64,000 nt of DNA, taken from the NCBI RefSeq assembly GCF_003054025.1, contig NZ_QBKG01000001.1:578143-642142 (forward strand). The letters are read 5' to 3'. Position 1 is the first letter of the stretch, and every line of letters starts with the position of its first letter. The notes below the pieces were generated by a model. It saw nothing but the letters and a program-made list of their open reading frames with translations. It was not told the DNA's origin and ran no database searches. Shown one piece after another: positions 38,232 to 47,800 of this stretch. The translations under genes were made by a program, and so were the position numbers. Origin of the DNA: Capnocytophaga leadbetteri. Its GTDB lineage: Bacteria; Bacteroidota; Bacteroidia; Flavobacteriales; Flavobacteriaceae.

Positions 38232-39389
38232 TTAAAGTTTTCGTGCGCCTTCACTTACAGCAGCGATGTAGAAGTCGGCAGCATATCCTATTTTGTTTTT
38301 GTAAGCCTCGCCTACATTTTTGATAAAGTCATCTACTTTGTCTTTCTTCACGATGCTCACGGTACAGCCGCCAAAGCCAGCACCTGTCATACGCGAACCC
38401 ACTACTCCTGGTTGTTCCCAAGCGAGAGCCGCCAAAGTGTCGAGTTCTACACCGGTTACTTCGTAATCGTCGCGCAAAGAGATATGCGATTGGTTCATTA
38501 GCTTACCAAACTCAGCCAAGTTGCCTGCTGAAAGCTCTTTTTGCGCTTTTAGTGTGCGTTGGTTTTCGTATACGGCGTGTTTAGCTCTTTTCTGACGGAT
38601 AGGACTCTTAATAAGGTCTTTATTAGCTTCAAATTCTTCAATAGAAAGTTCGCCCAATGCTTTGATAGGCAATTTAGTTTGTAGTTCAGCTAATGCTTCA
38701 TCGCATTCGGCACGACGTTCGTTGTACTTAGAGTCAGCTAAACCACGGCGTTTGTTAGTGTTAGCGATTACAATTACTTCATCTTTAAGCACTACAGGCA
38801 CGTAGTCGTATTTTAGGGTGTTGCAATCTAGTAGTATAGCGTTGTCTTTTTTGCCCATAGCTATAGCAAACTGGTCCATAATACCAGAGTTTACCCCAAT
38901 AAACAAGTTTTCCACCTTCTTGCCCAAGAGCGCCATAGCTATAGGGTCGATAGAGAGGTGGAATAAATCTTTAAGTACAATGCCGGTAAGCATCTCAATA
39001 GAAGCTGAAGAAGAGAGACCCGCTCCGTTAGGAATGTTACCTGATACGAGGAAGTCGAAGCCGCTGTCTATTTTGAAGCCTTCTTCTACAAACATTTTAA
39101 TCACGCCTTTAGGATAGTTAGCCCAATCGTGTTTTTTGTCGTTTACCAATTCATCAAGGGTAAACTCCATTACACCAAGGTCGGCAAAGTTTTCAGAATA
39201 CATACGGAAAGTACGGTCAGCGCGTTTACTTACCAATCCGTAAGTACCTCTGTCGATAGCGCAAGGGAACACGTTACCGCCGTTATAGTCGGTGTGTTCG
39301 CCGATTAGGTTCACCCGTCCTGGGGCGAAGAATTGTTGTTCAGCATCTTTGCCGAATACTTCTTTAAACTTTTGTTCTAGTGGTTTCAT
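38232..39389 (-). CDS. galK: Galactokinase
   Basis: GalK phosphorylates alpha-D-galactose at C1 with ATP. The 385-residue GHMP kinase shows its three motifs: the galactokinase signature GRVNLIGEHTDYNGG (about residues 24-38), the ATP-binding PNGAGLSSSASIE, and the C-terminal GSRMTGAGFGGCTVS. The length is typical. It lies 66 nt downstream of the HexNAc-kinase-like gene, after a leader built from short repeats of the type GACTAA (39402-39433), and 12 nt ahead of galM. Confidence 0.97.
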   Translation of the reverse strand: MKPLEQKFKEVFGKDAEQQFFAPGRVNLIGEHTDYNGGNVFPCAIDRGTYGLVSKRADRTFRMYSENFADLGVMEFTLDELVNDKKHDWANYPKGVIKMFVEEGFKIDSGFDFLVSGNIPNGAGLSSSASIEMLTGIVLKDLFHLSIDPIAMALLGKKVENLFIGVNSGIMDQFAIAMGKKDNAILLDCNTLKYDYVPVVLKDEVIVIANTNKRRGLADSKYNERRAECDEALAELQTKLPIKALGELSIEEFEANKDLIKSPIRQKRAKHAVYENQRTLKAQKELSAGNLAEFGKLMNQSHISLRDDYEVTGVELDTLAALAWEQPGVVGSRMTGAGFGGCTVSIVKKDKVDDFIKNVGEAYKNKIGYAADFYIAAVSEGARKL

Positions 39390-39401
39390 ATTATTGTTTT
39401 T

Positions 39402-39433
39402 TTAGTCTTTAGTCCATAGTCGTTAGTCCTTAG
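39402..39433 (-). repeat. Short degenerate repeats in the galK leader
   Basis: Read on the minus strand, the motif GGACTAA/GACTA/GGACTAAAGACTAA recurs four times in about 32 nt just before the galK start codon. The stretch is poor in stable base pairing. Confidence 0.5.
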
Positions 39434-39455
39434 AAAGCGACTAATAACTAAAAGT

Positions 39456-40499
39456 TTATTTAAAATATTTTCTTGCAATAGTTCTTAATTCAGCTTCTTT
39501 ATCCTCTAAACGTTGTAGCAACACAAACTGATTGCGCGCTCTGATGTAGTTTTCTTCAGGATAAGATGTTTTGAAATAGATGTCGTTGTTAAAATAATCA
39601 GCGAGGAAGCGGATACCGATGATGAAAATCATATACTTAGCTCCATCTACTATATGCGCTTTTTCTGAATCTGTCATTACAGGGTTCATCACCGAAAATC
39701 CTTTGCAGAGTGCCTCGAAGAAGTCTGTGTTAAATACTATTTTGCTATCATCAGCTTCGTTTTCTTCAGTAGGACTAACAGAGGTGCGCACCATATCGCC
39801 AAAATCGTATAGTAGGATACCCTGCATTACCGTGTCGAGGTCGATAACTCTAAAATCATCAGGGTTCGCTTTATTGATAAGTACATTGTTGATTTTGGTA
39901 TCGTTGTGAGTGATGCGTATCGGAATGCGTTTTTCGTCTACTTCTTTTTGGATAAGATCGAAGATAACTTTGTGTTCTTGGGCAAATTCGTAGAGGTGTT
40001 TAGCTTTTTCTTTGCGAGCAGAAGTGGCTTGCTTATGAGCGTCTTCTAACTGTTGAAAGCGCAAATGCCCGTTGTGAAAGTTAGGAATAGTAGCTTGCAA
40101 TCGCGAAGTGTCAATGTTAGCAAACGTTTTCATAAAGGTAGCGTAGGCGTTAGCAGCCTTTTCAGCTTGCCAAGGTTCTTCTATGAATTCGTATGAAGTG
40201 TAGCCTTCAGCAAAAGGGAAGATACGCCATACTACCTCATCAGCAGTTACTGAGTGCCCCCCTTTTTGGGTAGGCATCATTGGCAGGATAATGTGGTTAT
40301 TGGGCTGTGTTTCCCACAGCAATTCGATATTGGCAATAATAGCAAGAGGTGTTTTGAATACATTGCTGTTAATCCCTTGTAGGATATAGTTGTTAGCACT
40401 AGTTTTTACTAAATAAGTGCGATTGATATGCCCATTGCCATAAGGCTCAATAGAAAGGATGTCTCCTTCTAAGATGAATTGATTGGCTATTTCTTTCAT
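39456..40499 (-). CDS. Aminoglycoside-phosphotransferase-fold sugar kinase, NahK-like
   Basis: A 347-residue kinase of the APH/choline-kinase fold. The overall sequence (start PYGNGHINRTYLV, then NYILQGINSNVFK) resembles N-acetylhexosamine 1-kinases. The catalytic loop is ITHNDTKINNVLIN and the metal-binding segment is FRVIDLDTVMQG. If it is NahK-like, it makes GlcNAc-1-P or GalNAc-1-P in the cytoplasm. The setting supports this: the next gene upstream is a sugar nucleotidyltransferase (51-nt gap) and galK, galM and galT lie downstream. The substrate is inferred, not shown; a homoserine-type or other APH kinase is the alternative. Confidence 0.75.
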   Translation of the reverse strand: MKEIANQFILEGDILSIEPYGNGHINRTYLVKTSANNYILQGINSNVFKTPLAIIANIELLWETQPNNHIILPMMPTQKGGHSVTADEVVWRIFPFAEGYTSYEFIEEPWQAEKAANAYATFMKTFANIDTSRLQATIPNFHNGHLRFQQLEDAHKQATSARKEKAKHLYEFAQEHKVIFDLIQKEVDEKRIPIRITHNDTKINNVLINKANPDDFRVIDLDTVMQGILLYDFGDMVRTSVSPTEENEADDSKIVFNTDFFEALCKGFSVMNPVMTDSEKAHIVDGAKYMIFIIGIRFLADYFNNDIYFKTSYPEENYIRARNQFVLLQRLEDKEAELRTIARKYFK

Positions 40500-40550
40500 T
40501 CTTATAAATAATTAGTTGTTAAATTCTTATGTTTTTAGTTGTTATTGCAT

Positions 40551-41414
40551 TTAAAATCTGTCTGGATAGGCGCCTTTATCTACTAGCTTTTGTATCTCGT
40601 TTTGTACGAGTGCTAAATCTTCGTGGTACGTCATACCAAACCAAGTGTCGTGGTTGGGCAGTACCTCTAATTTGTAACCGTAGTCTTTGATAGCATGTTG
40701 TACAACCATTGGAATGTAAAACTCGGCTTTAGGGTTTTCTTTGTTCTCTGCTACGAAATCAGCAAAATAGCGTTCGGCTATCTCGAATACCTCGTGAGTG
40801 AAGCCCCAGAAATTCATTGATACATAAGTGCTTAGCGGATATTGAGTGTTTGTCTCCTCGTCTATGGCGGTGTGCTCATCTAATTTGCGCAACTTGGTAG
40901 CCTCGTTGATAGACAGCAAGTGGTGGTTTTCATCTACTTGGCAGATACCACGTGATACGGTGCCATTTTCGCTAAGCGTATTCTTGAGCAGATACCCACC
41001 TGAGAAGAAAGTCTTTTCTTTCTCTGAGTTAAGAGCCTCATACATTAGGCGGTACCCCTCTTTTCCGTAGTAGTCATCAGCATTTACGATAAGGAATGCC
41101 CCTTTTACAAAGTCTTTTACACATAGCATAGCGTGCCCCGTACCCCAAGGTTTTTTGCGTTCTATTCCTTTAGGATTGAAATCATCTTGATACACGTAAG
41201 TAATAGGCACTCCGGCAAAACGGTTTTCTAAGTGTTGACGTGCCAAATCGTCTATTTCGTGACGAATGATAAGCACTATGTTATCAAAACCCGCTTCTAG
41301 AGCATCGTAGATAGCATAATCGAAGAGAGCATTGCCATTATGTATGTTTTCTAACTGTTTGTCGGAACCAAAACGACTGCCTAAACCAGCCGCTAATATT
41401 ACTAATGTTGTCAT
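40551..41414 (-). CDS. Sugar-1-phosphate nucleotidyltransferase
   Basis: The N-terminus LVILAAGLGSRFGSDKQLE is the nucleotide-binding loop of the sugar nucleotidyltransferase family. Further signs are GTGHAMLCVKDFV, the metal-binding segment VNADDYYGKEGY (about residue 115) and MNFWGFTHEVFE. The 287-residue length fits a single-domain enzyme without the left-handed helix of GlmU. It joins a sugar-1-phosphate to an NTP and releases pyrophosphate. It is the first gene of the sugar operon, 70 nt downstream of the promoter at 41485-41514. With the kinase behind it, conversion of HexNAc-1-P to UDP-HexNAc is a reasonable inference; base and sugar specificity cannot be read from the sequence. Confidence 0.82.
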   Translation of the reverse strand: MTTLVILAAGLGSRFGSDKQLENIHNGNALFDYAIYDALEAGFDNIVLIIRHEIDDLARQHLENRFAGVPITYVYQDDFNPKGIERKKPWGTGHAMLCVKDFVKGAFLIVNADDYYGKEGYRLMYEALNSEKEKTFFSGGYLLKNTLSENGTVSRGICQVDENHHLLSINEATKLRKLDEHTAIDEETNTQYPLSTYVSMNFWGFTHEVFEIAERYFADFVAENKENPKAEFYIPMVVQHAIKDYGYKLEVLPNHDTWFGMTYHEDLALVQNEIQKLVDKGAYPDRF

Positions 41415-41484
41415 ATACTGTTAATTTTCAATATGATAAGGTTAAAAAATACGGTGCAAATGTGTTGTTTGGTGTAAGTCGTGG

Positions 41485-41514
41485 CAAAGATACGAAATAA
41501 TTATTAATTATCAA
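41485..41514 (-). promoter_or_regulatory. Promoter of the sugar operon
   Basis: On the minus strand TTG (41512-41514), a 19-nt spacer and TATCTTTG (41485-41492) match the Bacteroidetes consensus. It is the only good candidate ahead of the five genes. Confidence 0.82.
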
Positions 41515-41598
41515 TTATTAATGGTTAATTTTTTTTAATTTCGATTGAGAAGGCTGAGAGGGTTGGGACAGGTGAGACGTGATAAAGGGGAACCTTCG

Positions 41599-41631
41599 GT
41601 GTTCCTATAGTGTTCCTATAGTGTAGGTATA
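41599..41631. repeat. 11-bp repeat, 2 perfect plus 1 degenerate copies
   Basis: GTGTTCCTATA occurs at 41599-41609 and 41610-41620, followed by GTGTAGGTATA at 41621-41631. It lies about 175 bp upstream of the giant gene 3 promoter and could be a binding site array or a neutral slippage product. Confidence 0.7.
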
Positions 41632-41780
41632 TCTTTAGTATAGGTTTTAGGTTTTAATGGGGGGTGCTAAGAGCTAAATGCTAATGACTAATATTAACAG
41701 TAGTTTAACATTGTGTAACTATTTGATAATGAGTTGGATGTGTTTTTTTAACAAAAAGTATTACAAGAGTTTGTTGCGGT

Positions 41781-41813
41781 TTTTGGTGGATATGAAAAAA
41801 AACACTACTTTTG
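41781..41813 (+). promoter_or_regulatory. Promoter of giant gene 3
   Basis: TTTTG (41781-41785), a 20-nt spacer and TACTTTTG (41806-41813) match the Bacteroidetes consensus closely. The ATG is only 26 nt beyond, giving a very short leader. Confidence 0.85.
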
Positions 41814-41839
41814 TAGCACTATTTGTGTAAATAAATACA

Positions 41840-44800
41840 ATGAAAAAGTTTCTTACAGCAATTTTATTTTTGTTTTTTTCTGGGCTTAGTTTCGCCCAAG
41901 GAGTTGATTGTATCGATGTGCAAATAACTCCTATCATCGGAAGCTGTTATGCTGATAATGCTATCAAAGTAACCGCTAAAAATAAAAGTCCTTACCCCAC
42001 CGCCTGCAAACCTTCAAGCGGGCAGTTTATCGTCCAATTCAAAGGAATGGGAAAGGATAATGAAGTTTATAAAATGACTCCATATCCTGTAGCAGCAGGA
42101 GGAACAGCCGAGCATACCTTAGAAAACTTAGAGTCAGGCACCTACCAAGTCATAGTGCGCGATGCTATGACGGGGGCTATAGTAGAACGCTCTGTTACTA
42201 TTGCTAATAGCTATAAACCGATGAATATACAAGGGTTAGAAGGATTGGCTCCTACTTGCAACCAACAAGGAGGGGTGCGCTTTCGCATCCCTAACGGAGG
42301 TAGAGGTCCTTTTGATGTAACCATCCTTGATGATGCTGGTGAAAATGTGCTATTGCCTACTCAAAGGTTTGCAAGACCTACTGGCAATAACTATATTGAG
42401 GTACGCGGTACCGCTACTAACCCTATTACTGCAGGACAAAGACTGAGAATCCAAATTAAGGACGTGACTACTACTGGAGATAATTGTGGCGAAACGCGCA
42501 GACTACCTATTCAAGTACCAGCTTTAGTACAAACACCTGAGTGTCTCAAAATTAAAATGTATGATTATAGAGAGATGATAGTGAGTGATACTAGTTGCGG
42601 TAAATACAGAGCTTCTTTTATAATTAGAAAATTAGAAGATAATACTCCTCTATACCAAGGTGCTCCTAACGTAAACGCTTTATTGAATTATTTTAGACTA
42701 CCTGGTACTGCTGTAGTACGTTTTTTAGACTCTACTGACCCTACTAAAATAGGAAAAACACTCGATATTTCAAGTACTTTTGATAATAACCGCTATCATA
42801 TAAGAGATCATATTATTCAAAAAGGCGATGTTTTAGAAATTACTATCAAAGGCGGACAAAATACTATCAAAGAAACCGTACGCTTCAACGAACAGGTTGA
42901 TCCTGCTACTTGCGCAAGCAATCGCTTGTTTTCTGTTGCTAATGGGTCATATAATATGGGAATACCTGTCGGATGTACTACTGGTACAACTAGAGAATTG
43001 AGCCTCTTTTATTCTATTCTTGATGGCACATACCGAGAAATGCCTAATGTTACCCAAGGGGGAACCTATCGCTATTATGTGTATTTCCAAGATCCTTATA
43101 AGACAGATATTGAAAAAATGGAGCACTTTACGCTCGAAAAAGGTGCTTCAGCTTCCGGACCTTGGACTCCAGTGCCTATGACCGATGCCGCTGTTGCTGC
43201 CCCAGGACAAGCACGATGGACGCACCGCCGTATTTATCTAACAACAGTAGGCGAAGGATATTATAGAATTACCTATAAAAATACTAATAACTGTTTTGAA
43301 ACTTGTACAAGAGTTATTAGAATATTTTACCCCAATCCTTCTCTGCCTTCTATCGAAAAAATATGGGATTATTACAATCCTCTTTATGGTATACACGAGG
43401 GCACTGGCGCTTTTATGATACGCTTTCTTTCAAACCAATTTGTAAGTCCCTTAAAGCTAGAGGTAGAACCTGCTGATGGTACTAAAACAATGACTTATAC
43501 TCCTCAAGTAGGGCATTTAACAGCTACACAAAGTCGTACTATTACCTTCCCTCTTACCCTCTCCCAATCGTTTAACAGTGCAAGTAGTAACTGGATTCCT
43601 ATGGGCTATACTAACTTGCCAGCAGGGCGCTACCGTATAAAGGTAACCGATGCCTGCGGGCGATCTACCACCCGCGAGTACGACCTCTTAAAAACGGAAT
43701 ATCAGTCTGAAAAATTGTCCTTCAAAAAAGACTGTAATGTAGCCGAAATGGTATACAAAAGCAATGGAGGATTTTCTCATACTAACCTTAATATTTCTTT
43801 GCAAAAATATAATGATAACGGTACCTTTGTAGGACAGCCTATCATTCGAAATACTAATCCTTTCAATGGCTCATTCATCAATTTGCTACCTGGGAAATAC
43901 AAACTCAAACTGATTGGGTCAGGAGGACTTCATAGTACTGGATATCATCCCAATAAAACGTGGTTTTATATAGGGGTGACAGAACCTGGTATACCTATAA
44001 CCGAGTTTGAAAAAGATATAGAGGTTAAACCTATCGAACCCCTCAATCCTATGCTTAGCTCCTTGCTGTGCGACCAAGGGGTGGGCACCTATATGATTGC
44101 TGCTGATGTCGCGGGGCAGGCTGTGAAGTTCCCACTTACTTTCAACCTTTATGAAAGACCTAGTGCTACGGCTACTAATACTACTACGTCTACACCGATA
44201 AAAACCCATACTTACCAAGAGAGTGATAATAAATATTATCACGTGTTTGATGGCTTAGCTCCAGGTAAGCACTATTTGATAGAAACCAAACACGTTTGCC
44301 AAACAGTACCTAAGTACATCAGTTTAGATGTCTCAGATACTTTCGACCCTACTTTGGTGGTAGACCGCCCTGTGCCTTTCTGCAAAGGCAATGTGGCTAC
44401 TGTACAGCTGTTAGGAGTACCCGAAAGTATTTTCGAAATCCAATGGTTTAAGTTAGATACTAATGGCAATAAAACTACTACCAGTCCTTATCGCATTAAT
44501 AGTAGTTTTTCAGAACCTATTTATGAAACAACTTCCTATCTAGCAGAGTATCGTATCCGACCAGGGGTAGGATGTAGCAATAATAATTGGTATACCAAAA
44601 CAGCTACAGTAGTGATGCCTCCAGCCGATATGCCTCGCATCACAACTCCTTGTCCACAAAATATTACGGCTACTGCTACAGTAGGCAGATGCGATACTCC
44701 TGTGTGGTGGACAGAACCTGTAGGGGAGCCTTCTTGTTTAGGAGGACTTACTACTACACGCACCCATACCCCTGGTGATAGATTCTCTATAGGTACTCAT

Positions 44801-47800
44801 ACCGTTACCTATACTTTTACTGATGTATCAGGCAACACAAATTCTTGTACATTTTTTATAACGATAAAATCGAATGCAGTAAAGCTTAAGAAGTCGCATC
44901 GTTATGTAGATACTTCAGGTAATCCTATTACTCAAGTACAAGTAAATCAGCCTTTCTATTACGAATTGAAGTATGAGAATAATGGGGCTGAAACTATCAG
45001 CAAAGCAGTAATAAATGTAAAATTGCCTGATAACACTACCTTAATATCTAATGGTGCCCCTGACCTTAGTGGGGCAGGAGATGGTACTTGGAATAATCCT
45101 CAACCTACTTCGGCTTATAGTGCAGCCAATAAAACCTGGCGTTTTGAGATAGGTGCTAATGGTACTACTTCAAGCCTTAAGGCAGGCGACCCTCAACGGG
45201 TAATACGTATTCCACTAAAAGTGGAAGGTGATTGCAATACTCTTTTTGCTCCTTGCGAGAATTATTTGCAAACTGATTTATCCTTCAATTATGAAGGAGG
45301 GCCTATAGGGTGTCCTTCTGCTGCAATTACTGAAGAAGCAACCCTTTCGACCACTATAGATACTTCGGGCTGCGATCGTCAAGAAGTACATTGTGCTGCA
45401 GGAGCTATGACTTTCAATGCCATAGGTGGATTTACAACTTACCAGTGGTACGATAGCAATGGAGCTATCATAGGAGCAAATACAGCTTCGTATAGTCCGA
45501 TAAATCCCGGCATTTACAAAGTAGTAAAGACTAAATCTTGTCACGGAGTTAATTTAACAGTGACGGAGACTATAGATTACATATCAGTGGGGAACATACA
45601 AGACCCTATAAAGGCGCAGGCGCAGAATATAGGGGTTACTTGTGCACAGGACGGCGGTTGGACGAGTCAGTTTTATCTTTGTACAGGAGGTTCGAAGGCT
45701 ATTTCGGTGGATTATAACAATACTCCTTATGAGTGGCAAAGCTGGAATGGCAGTTGTAATGGACAGGCATCGACCCAACCAGACTGCCGTATAAAGACGG
45801 ACGACTGCTGGAGTACATTAAGTTCAGGTAAAACCTTTACGCTTACTACGGCGGGCTTGTACCGTTTGAAATTCTTGAATTCGGGCTGTGATAAGGCGTT
45901 CTATTTTCAGGTGATTACGGGTGGCTTATCGGGTAGTTTATCGGATAAGAAAGACGAGACGCCATTTGAACAAGGATCGGTAGCTTATCATTTGAGTGCG
46001 AGTGGGGTACAATATAAGGTAGAGATTTATAGGAATGGAACTTTATTCCGCACGGATATAAAGACGGATAATACGGGTCTTATAGAAAACCTAACGGAGG
46101 GTACTTACCGCTTTAAGTTTACTTCGCCACAGATACCAGGTTGCGAGTATACGGCTAATGAGACTATCGGCAAGCAGACGGATATGAAGATGACAGCAAC
46201 CTTCAAAGGCTTTAAGGAAGGTTCTTGCAACACGGCTAAGTTGCAGTTAAAAGCAGAAGCTGGACAGCCTACTTATCGTTTTTATATTTGGAAGATAGAT
46301 GGTCAGAAACAATATGCTGATGAGGCTACGGCTTTGCTATCAACTCCTATTGGTATACAATTAGCCAGTCAAGGGGCTACGGGGGTAGAGCTAGAAGTGC
46401 CTAATATTACCCAAATGGGTGAATACGAGTTTTTAGTAGGTGACCAGCGCAACGGAGCGAAGGCTTACTCTAATAAAGTAGTGATAAGTCCACCATTACC
46501 ACATAGCTTTACGGTATCGGCCACACAAGAGATACAATGTGAGAGCAACCCTAATAGCGGCCATATTAATTTGATATTTGCGCCAGGAAGTCAGAATATC
46601 AACCGTACTATCAACTTGTATAAGTTAGATAATACGGGAGCCAGAGTACTACCGGTGTTTAAGACCAGTGGGGGCGGTCTGTTTACGGGCTTACCAGCGG
46701 GCACTTATGAGGTAGAGATGATATCGAATGTAGCGAGTGCAACTTGCCGCTATGTGAAGAAACCTATAGAGATAAAAGCAACCCAAGCACCGCTTAGAGC
46801 GTATGCAGGGGTAGTGGCTGACCGCTCTTGCGATACGGCAAACAACCAATACAAAGTAGCGGTGAACAACGTATCGGGAGGTACGCCACCATACCGTTAT
46901 AGTTTTGATGGTGAGACAAGCTATGTACTGACCAATGTAGGTTATATAGGCGGAAGCAGTACTATCTATGTGAAAGACAGTAAGGACTGCCGCGTTAGCA
47001 TACCTATAACGGTAGAGATGACCAGTATGCCAACAGTGAACTTAAGTCCTATAGCATATCGTTGTGATAATGGCTATGGTTCGGTAACGATAACACTAAG
47101 CTCTTCGGCTTCTCAAACCTACCAATATATATTAGACGGTAGTGCTACTCAAACCCTTGTAGGGAATACTATCCACCGTACTTTAGCGCCAGGAACGCAC
47201 TCGCTAACGGTGTACTACACCCCAGCCAATTCATCAACTACCCCTAATGTACTCTTTACAGAGGATTTTGGAACAGGTGATGTAAATACTTGTGTAGATA
47301 GTGCTAATACAGATTTAGTATGTGGTACAAACAGTATCACCCTACAAGATGGACAACAGCTTATTACCAAACAAGCACCAGCAAAAGCGGGTTGGACGAT
47401 ACCGTCAGACCCTACGGGCGGTAGATACTTAGCCGTAGCAGGTAATGGTAATGGCGAGGTAGCGTACAAACGCACCTTATCGGGAGTGGCTCTTAATACG
47501 CCGCTTACGGTGAGTGTGGATGCGGTGAGCTTACTTACCAGCACAGGGGTACCAGCACAGTTTAGAGTAGCGCTTTGCAAGGCCGATGGTACAGCCCTTA
47601 TAACCAAACCTTTAGGAGCAGTAACTAACGGAGCGAGCTGGAAGAACTTAAGCGTTACCTTTACAGCAGCAGAAGTAACAGGCTTTACAAATAACAATAT
47701 ACAAATAAAAATCCTCAGCTCAGCTTCACACTCTTATGCTGCTTTGGGTAGTGACTTTGCGCTTGATAATGTGAAAGTATCGCAAGCGACTACTTATTGT

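Larger units (their letters stand above)
41415..41839. other. Divergent intergenic region between sugar operon and giant gene 3
   Basis: These 425 bp hold the minus-strand promoter of the sugar operon, the plus-strand promoter of giant gene 3 and, between them, an 11-bp repeat array at 41599-41631. No coding frame of useful length is present. Confidence 0.7.
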
